From Candidatus Sulfotelmatobacter sp. (GTDB lineage: Bacteria; Acidobacteriota; Terriglobia; Terriglobales; Acidobacteriaceae), in contig JASIKQ010000298.1 in assembly GCA_030049565.1 (NCBI GenBank), positions 1 to 5,015 on the forward strand: a stretch of 5,015 nt of DNA, written 5' to 3'. The translations under genes were made by a program, and so were the position numbers. Below, one piece after another: positions 1-4,868 of the stretch (position 1 is the first letter of the stretch; each line of letters starts with the position of its first letter). Below the pieces are notes generated by a model. The model had not been told where the DNA came from. It made no database searches and was given only the letters and a program-made list of their open reading frames with translations.

Positions 1-362
1 AAGTTGTCTCCGGGATAGAACCAGGCCTTAATGGCCTCGGGAGTACCGACGGGTCTCTCGTCGAACTTTATCATCGTCTGCCCCGTTGGCTGGAGACGGT
101 AGTTCGGCACGGCCAGAATAGTGGTGATCAATCTGGAGCGATCGGAATTCCAGATCTGAACGATGTTCCGGTTCGACGGACTGTTCATCAGCTGGAACCA
201 GTATGTTCCGGATTGCAGAACTGTGCCCGAAACTTCCACGGGCTCCGTGAAGGTTAGTTTGGTGGCTTTGTTCCACGTGTCCGCCTTGGCATTGCTCGCG
301 GCCAACAGCGCAGCCAGCGCGACCAGGCAGAACATGACGATCTTTAATTTGTGCGATTTCAT
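1..362 (-). CDS. Secreted hypothetical protein, acidobacterial type (partial, 3' end beyond left edge)
   Basis: The first 120 codons read leftward from ATG at 362-360. The start is supported by a strong Shine-Dalgarno GGAGAGG (367-373 on the complementary strand) 4 bases upstream. The product begins with a classical signal peptide: Lys-rich residues 1-7, a hydrophobic core at about 8-21, and a likely cut after Ala-Lys-Ala (25-27). The mature part starts DTWNKATKLTF and has beta-rich segments such as VEVSGTVLQSGTYWF, LITTILAVPNYR and AWFYPGDN. I recall many acidobacterial proteins with this pattern (TWNKxT..F..PVE.PG..L..GTY and RAWFYPGDNF), with no assigned function that I know of. It probably acts in the periplasm or outside the cell. 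The C-terminus is cut off by the window. The ATG at 375-373 is in another frame and gives a protein-unlike sequence. Confidence is high that this is a gene and low on its role. Confidence 0.88.
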   Translation of the reverse strand, partial: MKSHKLKIVMFCLVALAALLAASNAKADTWNKATKLTFTEPVEVSGTVLQSGTYWFQLMNSPSNRNIVQIWNSDRSRLITTILAVPNYRLQPTGQTMIKFDERPVGTPEAIKAWFYPGDN

Positions 363-438
363 TTTTCCTCTCCATTTACTTAAATTTGAAATTGGTTTTT
401 GCAAACCTGACGGACACAGATTTGGTCGTATGTCCCTG

Positions 439-472
439 CTGCGTCGCGCTAGCGCGGCGCGACAAAACGCAG
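439..472. repeat. GC-rich imperfect hairpin
   Basis: GTCGCGC (443-449) pairs perfectly with GCGCGAC (457-463) across the loop TAGCGCG. An outer CTGC (439-442) pairs with GCAG (469-472) over an unpaired AAAAC. The core 445-456, CGCGCTAGCGCG, is itself a perfect palindrome. It lies about 80 bases upstream of the leftward gene's start, so it would be in its promoter or 5' leader. No T-run follows on either strand that would make it a clear terminator. The role is unknown. Confidence 0.4.
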
Positions 473-539
473 ATCCTGAACAAAGCTCGTTTTCTTCGTT
501 CTTGAACCGTCGTCTACGGCCCAGGAATGCAATACAGCC

Positions 540-555
540 GCCAAATTGATTTGGC
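540..555. promoter_or_regulatory. Palindrome, possible operator
   Basis: GCCAAAT-TG-ATTTGGC: two perfect 7-base arms around a 2-base centre, AT-rich inside and in non-coding DNA between divergent genes. This is the usual shape of a dimeric repressor site. I cannot assign a regulator family. The site is about 180 bases from the leftward start and about 360 from the sortase start, so a link to the leftward gene is more plausible. Confidence 0.25.
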
Positions 556-802
556 TCAAAACAAACACGTTACCGTGTCGTAAATTTACGAGCGCTTCGG
601 GAACTCACGAAAAGTCAGAAGAAGTCCGGTGCGGGCGGTGGACCGACCCGACGGTAAGGAGGGTCTCGCACTCAATTGCAGAAATCTGGCTGCGGGCACA
701 CCAGAAACACGTTTATCAACCCGGAATACGTATGAACATCTTGCGTATTCTTTCCGAGTACACAAGGGGTTGCTGCCAAAGAGCCACAGATGACTTTCCT
801 GA

Positions 803-892
803 ATGAGTGGGTTTTGGCTATTGTCGTGCACTCATAGGGTTCACTGGAGACAGTGGGAGTAACAGATTGCATCCAGACGGCGGGTGAACCCT
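803..892 (+). promoter_or_regulatory. Inverted repeats in the sortase leader
   Basis: Three stems can be drawn. ATGAGTG (803-809) pairs with CACTCAT (829-835). Directly after it, AGGGTTCAC (836-844) pairs with GTGAACCCT (884-892). A small hairpin CACTG-GAGA-CAGTG (842-855) has a GNRA-like loop and shares bases with the second stem, so the two compete. The 9-bp stem covers the possible GTG start at 884. This arrangement could be a structured leader, but a 9-bp repeat at this distance is expected about once by chance in a window this size. It matches no riboswitch that I recognise. Confidence 0.25.
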
Positions 893-910
893 GTAAGAGA
901 AAGTTTAGCT

Positions 911-1558
911 ATGAAACTGAGGAATCATCTTCGCCGGTTTTTGTTGCTTATGGGCGGCTTGCTTCTGGCATTTTGCGCGATCGCCAAGCTCCACGAAATG
1001 ATCCTTTCGCGGGCGGCGATACGGCATTTTGAGGAGGTCAGACGGATGGCTAACGTACAGAGCGCGAAAGACGATTCCGTCGTGCCGCCACTTTCCTCTC
1101 CGCCCGACTTCGCCCTTTGGTCAGAACAGCGCGTCCAGCAGTACGAGGAGACTCTGGGCCTGGGGTCTGCGCCACCGTTGGCGGTCATTCGCATCCACCG
1201 GATTCATGTCGAGGCGCCGGTTATCGAAGGCACCGACGATATAACTCTCAACCGGGGAATCGGTCACATTGCAGGCACTGCACACTTTGGCGAGAGTGGA
1301 AACGTAGGTATTGCGGGTCACCGTGACGGCTTTTTCCGGGGGTTGAAGGACATAAGAGTCGGTGATCGCATCGACGTGGAACAACCGGATCGGGTTCAGA
1401 CATATATTGTCGACCAGTTGGAGATCGTAAGCTCCGGAGACGTAGGCGTTCTGCGCTCAGCGGGAAACCCGACTCTGACACTGGTGACTTGCTATCCGTT
1501 TTACTACATTGGCAGAGCTCCGAAACGTTTCATCGTGCATGCCGCGCTTGAACGATAG
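911..1558 (+). CDS. Sortase, class D-like transpeptidase
   Basis: Sortases are extracytoplasmic cysteine transpeptidases that cut a C-terminal sorting motif and join the protein to an acceptor amine. This 215-residue protein begins with basic KLRNHLRR and a membrane anchor at about residues 10-25. After a variable linker, the sortase barrel starts near LAVIRIHRIHVEAPVIEGTD. The catalytic residues are visible: His137 in GIAGHRDGFF, Cys194 in TLVTCYPF, and Arg206 in APKRFIVHA. The TLxTC and GHRD forms and the overall length fit class D-type enzymes, which I recall being present in Acidobacteriota. Start choice: ATG 911 puts the basic anchor at the N-terminus and has a weak GAGAAAG 7 bases upstream. 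GTG 884, in frame, would add 9 residues but has no ribosome binding site. No candidate substrate with a sorting motif is visible in the window. Family call is firm; class D call is moderate. Confidence 0.9.
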   Translation: MKLRNHLRRFLLLMGGLLLAFCAIAKLHEMILSRAAIRHFEEVRRMANVQSAKDDSVVPPLSSPPDFALWSEQRVQQYEETLGLGSAPPLAVIRIHRIHVEAPVIEGTDDITLNRGIGHIAGTAHFGESGNVGIAGHRDGFFRGLKDIRVGDRIDVEQPDRVQTYIVDQLEIVSSGDVGVLRSAGNPTLTLVTCYPFYYIGRAPKRFIVHAALER

Positions 1559-1771
1559 ATTCGCGAACAGATACGAGGCTAGGGGTTGCACGGCTTACCG
1601 GTATTTCTCGGTCGGTTCGCTGATCGAACCACGGGAGTTTCATTCGATGACTCTCAAATCGACGGCGTATCGCCTTCGGAAAAGGGAAGAGGTTTTACCT
1701 CGAGACTGCCCTAGTTAGAAACGCGCCACTCGACTTACGAGCGGGCCTTTCACTTGGCATACGGAGTCCTG

Positions 1772-1978
1772 TCATCGGGCAGGCGGAGTGGATGGCATAG
1801 CTTCGCAAGCAGTGTTGCTTCCTTCCTTAGTCCGGTGGCCTTGAAGAACCTGCCGCTCAAAAAGAACTTGCCAAATTTCGGACGCGAGCGCGTCGTACTT
1901 TGCCGGATCGGTTTCCGTCATGATCTGGTCTACAAGTCGCTTGAGTCGCTCTAATGATTCCACGAGAGGGTTCGACAT
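1772..1978 (-). CDS. Small helical hypothetical protein (68 aa)
   Basis: Reads leftward from ATG at 1978-1976, with a clear Shine-Dalgarno GGGGAG (1985-1990 on the complementary strand) 6 bases upstream. An upstream in-frame ATG at 2035 would add 19 residues but has no comparable site. The product starts MSNPLVESLERLKRLVDQIM and continues as charged amphipathic helix with few helix breakers (LVESLERLKRLVDQIM, AKYDALASEIWQVLFERQVL). It ends in a disordered-looking tail from about residue 48, containing one Cys. It has no signal peptide or membrane segment, so it should be cytoplasmic. I have the impression of similar short proteins (D-P-x-K-[FY]-x-x-L-x-x-E-I-W-x-[VL]-L) in acidobacterial genomes, without known function. 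It is transcribed divergently from the redox operon and may share its regulatory DNA. Existence is fairly likely; function unknown. Confidence 0.65.
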   Translation of the reverse strand: MSNPLVESLERLKRLVDQIMTETDPAKYDALASEIWQVLFERQVLQGHRTKEGSNTACEAMPSTPPAR

Positions 1979-2040
1979 GGAGCGCTCCCCGAGCCGGAAA
2001 ATGTTTAGAGTGATGAGATAGGAATTCGCGCCCAAGTGCA

Positions 2041-2054
2041 GTGATGGCGATCAC
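2041..2054. promoter_or_regulatory. Crp/Fnr-family operator candidate 1
   Basis: GTGAT-GGCG-ATCAC is a perfect 5+4+5 inverted repeat that contains the GTGA-N6-TCAC core recognised by Crp-type members of the Crp/Fnr family (E. coli Crp: TGTGA-N6-TCACA). It is centred 70 bases upstream of the leftward gene's start codon and about 305 upstream of the cytochrome start. On the complementary strand a weak TATCTC hexamer (2015-2020) lies about 30 bases downstream, so the site may act on the small leftward gene. Confidence 0.45.
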
Positions 2055-2227
2055 CCACAGTAGTGATTACTGCCTTATCGCTGGCTGCGCCAAAAGCTCA
2101 TAGAACGAAGCCGATAAACTCGTTCAGCGCGAGCGTCTAGTTGGCGGTGAGGGGTTGGCCGACATTTCCGACTTGACTCTTCAGCTCGCAGTGGACTTCG
2201 ACGGCACGCAGACTTCCTCCGGCGACC

Positions 2228-2243
2228 GGTGACAATCATCACC
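2228..2243. promoter_or_regulatory. Crp/Fnr-family operator candidate 2
   Basis: GGTGA-CAATCA-TCACC is a perfect 5+6+5 inverted repeat containing GTGA-N6-TCAC, the same core as the site at 2041-2054. Its centre (2235.5) is exactly 22 bp, about two helical turns, from the centre of the next site, so two dimers could sit on the same face of the DNA. The GTG at 2229, which could be read as an early start for the cytochrome gene, lies inside this site. Confidence 0.45.
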
Positions 2244-2250
2244 CATTGCT

Positions 2251-2264
2251 GTGACCGGGATCAT
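2251..2264. promoter_or_regulatory. Crp/Fnr-family operator candidate 3 (7 of 8 core bases)
   Basis: GTGA-CCGGGA-TCAT differs from the GTGA-N6-TCAC core at one base. Its centre (2257.5) would be at about -41.5 if transcription starts near 2299, as the weak -10 candidate at 2288-2293 predicts. Position -41.5 is the usual place for an activator of the Crp/Fnr family at a class II promoter, where a good -35 box is not needed. Confidence 0.35.
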
Positions 2265-2287
2265 CGTTCACGGCAGAAATACTGTTG

Positions 2288-2293
2288 TATTAG
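2288..2293 (+). promoter_or_regulatory. Weak -10 candidate for the redox operon
   Basis: TATTAG matches 4 of 6 bases of the sigma70 -10 consensus. No good -35 lies 16-18 bases upstream (TTCACG at 2267 is only 15 away). It was chosen because of its distance from the operator at 2251-2264. Start-site position is inferred only. Confidence 0.25.
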
Positions 2294-2351
2294 TAAACAT
2301 CGCGCAATTTCCGCGCAGATCGTATCCGGAGTCAGACGCAGGAACACGAAC

Positions 2352-2843
2352 TTGTTCAAAGACATAGAACACCTCATTCGGCTGGCCACGGTCATGGCGA
2401 TCGCGGTGGTTGCATTCCTTGTCTTGCGGGCCGGGGTCGTGCCACGCAGTTTCGGGCAGTACGGGCACTATCGCGGCGCCGCCATGGGTGAAATCGCGGC
2501 CCGGCCGATTGCCTTTGCCGGCCACGACCTGTGCGAGACCTGCCATAGCGACGTTGCCGATCAGAAAAGGCAAGGCAAGCATGTGGTTGTGGCTTGCGAG
2601 GCGTGCCACGGTGCGTTGGCCAAGCATGCCGACGATCCCGCGTCGCTTACGCCCGCGAAGCTGGATACAACGGTCCTATGTGCCCGCTGCCACGAGGCCA
2701 ACAGCGCCAAGCCTAAGTGGTTTCCGCAAGTAGTGACGGCAGATCACTCCGGAGGCATCGCCTGCGACACCTGCCATCAGCCACACCGCCCCAAAATCGA
2801 AACGAAGCCCGAGACAGAGTCCAAGGCGGAGGGGAAGAAATAA
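2352..2843 (+). CDS. Membrane-anchored tetraheme cytochrome c (NrfB/DsrJ-like role)
   Basis: The 163-residue product has an N-terminal membrane anchor (about residues 10-31, LATVMAIAVVAFLVLRAGVV) and a periplasmic domain with four c-type heme sites: CETCH (61-65), CEACH (82-86), CARCH (110-114) and CDTCH (138-142). Six other histidines (39, 58, 77, 92, 132, 145) could supply distal ligands, fitting bis-His low-spin electron-transfer hemes. The last 15 or so residues are a Lys/Glu-rich tail. Start choice: TTG 2352 has AGGA (2340-2343) 8 bases upstream and puts the anchor near the N-terminus. The in-frame GTG at 2229 would add 41 residues of unlikely sequence and overlaps an operator-like repeat. 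The stop codon directly abuts the ATG of the iron-sulfur gene, so the two are surely co-transcribed. The protein probably carries electrons between the membrane complex and an external partner. Multiheme call is firm; exact family is open. Confidence 0.9.
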   Translation: MFKDIEHLIRLATVMAIAVVAFLVLRAGVVPRSFGQYGHYRGAAMGEIAARPIAFAGHDLCETCHSDVADQKRQGKHVVVACEACHGALAKHADDPASLTPAKLDTTVLCARCHEANSAKPKWFPQVVTADHSGGIACDTCHQPHRPKIETKPETESKAEGKK

Positions 2844-3572
2844 ATGGAGGTCACCCGCCGTCATTTACTGTTGCTATTGCCTGCCGCCGCGGCTGCATGG
2901 AAGTTCGTACTCGCGGGCACTCCCGAAGCCTCGCCCAACTACAAACTCGCCGAGCACTGGTGGGAGATGCTGATCGATATCCCCAAATGCATCGGCTGCG
3001 GCAGTTGCGTTCGCGCGTGTGCGCAGGAAAATGATGTTCCTGAAGGCTATTACCGCACGTGGATTGAGCGTTATCACGTAGCCGACTACCAGATTGAACG
3101 TCCGGAGGTGGAATCTCCGGATGGCGGCAAGCAGGGTTTCCCGCCCGATGAAAGCAGCGGAAAGAACTTCTTTGTCCCCAAGCTGTGCAACCACTGTGCG
3201 GATTCGCCCTGTACGCAGGTTTGTCCGGTGGGCGCCACCTTCATCTCGCCGGACGGAGTTGTGCTGGTGGATAAAAGTTATTGTCTCGGTTGCCGTTACT
3301 GTGTGCAGGCATGTCCCTATGGGTGCCGTTTCATTAATCCCAAAACACATACAGCGGAAAAGTGCACGCTCTGCTATCACCGCATCACCAAAGGCCTGAC
3401 GACAGCATGTTGCGAGGTATGCCCTACGGGCGCGCGTCAGCTCGCTGACTTGAAGAATCCCAAAGACCCGATTCACGAATTCTTGAGAACTCATAGTGTG
3501 CAAGTTCTGAAACCGCACATGGCTACTGGAGCAAAGGTTTTTTACGACGGCATGGATGGTTCGGTCAGGTAA
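2844..3572 (+). CDS. Four-cluster [4Fe-4S] ferredoxin subunit, Tat-type (NrfC/PsrB/DsrO family)
   Basis: The 242-residue protein relays electrons between an NrfD-type membrane subunit and a partner outside the membrane. Cysteines form four binding groups: 49/52/55/59, 115/118/123/127, 147/150/153/157 and 174/177/189/193. The fourth group has the CxxC-x11-CxxxC spacing typical of NrfC/PsrB/HybA proteins, plus an extra Cys at 190. The N-terminus, TRRHLLLLLPAAAAAWK, resembles a twin-arginine signal with a hydrophobic stretch, so export of the folded, cluster-loaded protein is likely; the motif is not a perfect SRRxFLK. The ATG directly follows the cytochrome stop (TAAATG) and has Shine-Dalgarno GGAGGGG (2828-2834) inside the upstream gene, which points to translational coupling. 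The nrfD-like gene follows after 75 bases. No molybdopterin catalytic subunit is beside it. Family assignment is secure; the complex it serves is inferred. Confidence 0.93.
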   Translation: MEVTRRHLLLLLPAAAAAWKFVLAGTPEASPNYKLAEHWWEMLIDIPKCIGCGSCVRACAQENDVPEGYYRTWIERYHVADYQIERPEVESPDGGKQGFPPDESSGKNFFVPKLCNHCADSPCTQVCPVGATFISPDGVVLVDKSYCLGCRYCVQACPYGCRFINPKTHTAEKCTLCYHRITKGLTTACCEVCPTGARQLADLKNPKDPIHEFLRTHSVQVLKPHMATGAKVFYDGMDGSVR

Positions 3573-3601
3573 GTTAAATAGGTCAGTTATGTCGGGCCCT
3601 T

Positions 3602-3637
3602 AGATAAGTTGGTGAGATAAGTTCTTAGAACGATAAG
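3602..3637 (+). repeat. Short imperfect tandem repeat upstream of nrfD-like gene
   Basis: AGATAAGTT occurs at 3602-3610 and again at 3615-3623 (13-base period), followed by GATAAG at 3632-3637. A further TAAGTT overlaps the stop codon of the iron-sulfur gene at 3570-3575. The unit lies in the 75-base gap within the operon, which is otherwise tightly packed. It could be a protein or RNA-binding element, or chance in an AT-rich spacer. Confidence 0.4.
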
Positions 3638-3718
3638 AAGGAGGCTCGTGTACATACCCGTCGAAGGCTTCATGTACCCGAACGAGGTGGAGCTCCAGTG
3701 GAGTGTTCTTATCGTTCT
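3627..3718 (+). promoter_or_regulatory. Perfect 13-bp inverted repeat enclosing the nrfD-like start
   Basis: AGAACGATAAGAA (3627-3639) is the exact reverse complement of TTCTTATCGTTCT (3706-3718), with 66 bases between. In mRNA this stem would overlap the first two bases of AAGGAGG (3638-3644) and place the GTG start (3648) and the next in-frame ATG (3672) in the loop. A small hairpin GTTC-TTA-GAAC (3621-3631) uses the same bases and would compete with it. A chance 13-bp match within 100 bases is expected under 1% of the time in 5 kb of random sequence. Role in translation control is inferred. Confidence 0.5.
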
Positions 3719-4859
3719 CTATCCATTCATCACGGGTTTGGTAGCGGGTGCATTCATTCTGGCTTCTCTGGAACGTGTGTTTCGAGTGGAAGCGGTGAAA
3801 CCGACGTACCGGCTGGCGCTGCTGACGGCGCTTGCCTTCCTGCTCGTCGCGCCGCTGCCGCTGCAACTGCATCTGGGACATCCTGAGCGCTCATTCGAGA
3901 TGTATTTGACGCCGCACCGTTCTTCGGCCATGGCCATGTTCGGCTTTGTCTATCTCTGGTACCTCATGGCGGTTCTGCTGTTAGAGATCTGGCTCGACTA
4001 TCGGCGCGATATCGTGGTGAAATCGCAGACTTCGACGGGGATCATGCGCTTTATTTATCGCGTGCTCACCCTGGGTTCCAACGTTATCAGCGAACGCTCG
4101 CTGCGCATCGACGAAAGACTCGGCTACTTCATCACCCTGATCGGAATTCCTTCCGCTTTTCTACTGCACGGATATGTCGGCTTCATCTTCGGATCGGTGA
4201 AAGCCAACCCCTGGTGGTCGTCGCCGCTAATGCCAATTGTCTTCATTTTCTCGGCGATGGTCTCTGGCATCGCCGCGGTTATGTTGCTTTACATGATTAC
4301 TACGCGGCTGCGGGGAAAAGAAATCGACATACGCTGCCTGGATAAGATCGCACAGTATTTGATGTACACCTTCGTCATCGACTTCAGCCTGGAAATGCTC
4401 GACCTCTTACAGCGCATCTACGAAGCCGATGAATCCTTCCGCAGCCTGGATTTCATGGTCCACACCCGGCTTTGGACGTCGCAGGTCATCGTTCAGATTC
4501 TTCTGGGCACAGTGACTCCCATTGCATTGCTCGGCCTGACTCAGATTCTGAAGCTGACCGAGAAAACCCGAAAGCGAGTCTACGCACTGGCCGGGTGCCT
4601 TACGGTGATGGGCATCTTTGCTATGCGCTGGAACGTGGTGATCGGCGGCCAACTCTTTTCCAAGAGTTTTCTGGGATACACAACCTACAAGATGGGCTTC
4701 GCTACGCGGGAAGGACTCCTGACCGCGATCGCGCTCATGATTCTTCCCTTCGGAATCCTTTGGTTGTTAGTAAAGCTGCTGCCGCCCTGGCCGGATGCGA
4801 GTTCCATCTCCGCCTCAGGTGAGTTTGAGCAGGCAGAACCAGTTAGAAGCCTCGTCTGA
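3648..4859 (+). CDS. NrfD/PsrC-family quinone-interacting integral membrane subunit
   Basis: This 403-residue polytopic protein should exchange electrons and protons with menaquinol in the membrane. Hydrophobic helices are visible at about 18-42, 54-76, 94-116, 157-181, 192-218, 233-254, 274-298, 311-330 and 355-378, so about nine by eye. Family hallmarks include LLHLGHPER-like QLHLGHPERSFEMYLTPHRSSAMAMFGF split around residues 73-100, GIPSAFLLHGYVGFIFG (166-182), and the strongly conserved RWNVVIGGQ (327-335). Start choice: GTG 3648 has AAGGAGG (3638-3644) only 3 bases upstream, which is short. ATG 3672 is in frame but has no ribosome binding site and would drop an N-terminus (MYIPVEGF) that I recall as conserved in acidobacterial relatives. 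It is the third gene of the cytochrome/ferredoxin/NrfD operon, in the same order as dsrJOP and nrfBCD. The start lies within a long inverted repeat. Confidence 0.93.
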   Translation: MYIPVEGFMYPNEVELQWSVLIVLYPFITGLVAGAFILASLERVFRVEAVKPTYRLALLTALAFLLVAPLPLQLHLGHPERSFEMYLTPHRSSAMAMFGFVYLWYLMAVLLLEIWLDYRRDIVVKSQTSTGIMRFIYRVLTLGSNVISERSLRIDERLGYFITLIGIPSAFLLHGYVGFIFGSVKANPWWSSPLMPIVFIFSAMVSGIAAVMLLYMITTRLRGKEIDIRCLDKIAQYLMYTFVIDFSLEMLDLLQRIYEADESFRSLDFMVHTRLWTSQVIVQILLGTVTPIALLGLTQILKLTEKTRKRVYALAGCLTVMGIFAMRWNVVIGGQLFSKSFLGYTTYKMGFATREGLLTAIALMILPFGILWLLVKLLPPWPDASSISASGEFEQAEPVRSLV

Positions 4860-4868
4860 GCGAGGCAG

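Larger units (their letters stand above)
363..910. other. Divergent intergenic region with no convincing gene
   Basis: This stretch of about 550 bases separates the leftward secreted-protein gene from the rightward sortase gene, so it should hold both promoters. The short open frames in it have protein-unlike composition and no good ribosome binding sites. It contains a GC-rich hairpin (439-472), a near-perfect palindrome (540-555) and a set of inverted repeats just before the sortase gene (803-892). I see no tRNA and no riboswitch class that I recognise. No sigma70 promoter stands out. On the complementary strand, TTGCAA followed 16 bases later by TAAGTA, ending about 15 bases before the leftward start, is a weak possibility. 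Confidence 0.6.
1979..2351. other. Divergent intergenic region of the redox operon
   Basis: This 373-base stretch lies between the leftward 68-residue gene and the rightward cytochrome gene and shows no coding potential that I trust. Its main content is three Crp/Fnr-like sites (listed separately) and several short hairpins: CAGTA-GTGAT-TACTG (2058-2072), 3 bases after the first Crp/Fnr-like site, and GAACGA...TCGTTC (2103-2125, 11-base loop). A perfect palindrome, GGAGCGCTCC (1979-1988), overlaps the ribosome binding site of the leftward gene. Confidence 0.6.

Noticed and set aside
546..806. 86-codon open frame on the plus strand
   Set aside because: Composition rich in Arg/Thr/Cys without a hydrophobic core pattern, start codon without a Shine-Dalgarno, and it crosses the inverted-repeat DNA before the sortase.
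1614..1630. Hairpin GGTTCG-CTGAT-CGAACC after the sortase as a terminator
   Set aside because: Only a 6-bp stem and no T-run follows, so a Rho-independent terminator is not supported.
2173..2178. TTGACT as a -35 box for the redox operon
   Set aside because: No -10-like hexamer lies 16-18 bases downstream (CTTCGA is found there).
2101..2210. Possible tRNA in the divergent intergenic region
   Set aside because: Hairpins are present, but no T-loop GTTCRA consensus, anticodon arm or 7-bp acceptor stem can be assembled.
2268..2627. 119-codon open frame on the minus strand
   Set aside because: Antisense to the cytochrome gene, protein-unlike composition and no ribosome binding site.
2874..3518. 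214-codon open frame on the minus strand
   Set aside because: It lies wholly antisense to the ferredoxin gene, whose cysteine motifs are unmistakable. Its translation has no recognisable domain, and such mirror frames are common in GC-rich genes.
2352..4859. Identification as dsrJOP of the sulfite reduction complex
   Set aside because: Gene order matches, but the cytochrome has four heme sites of ordinary CxxCH type rather than DsrJ's three with unusual ligation, and no dsrMK precedes it.
2352..4859. Identification as alternative complex III (ActABC)
   Set aside because: ActB is a large fusion of a molybdopterin-like domain and ferredoxin, and ActA is a pentaheme protein. Here the ferredoxin is a small separate protein and the cytochrome has four hemes.
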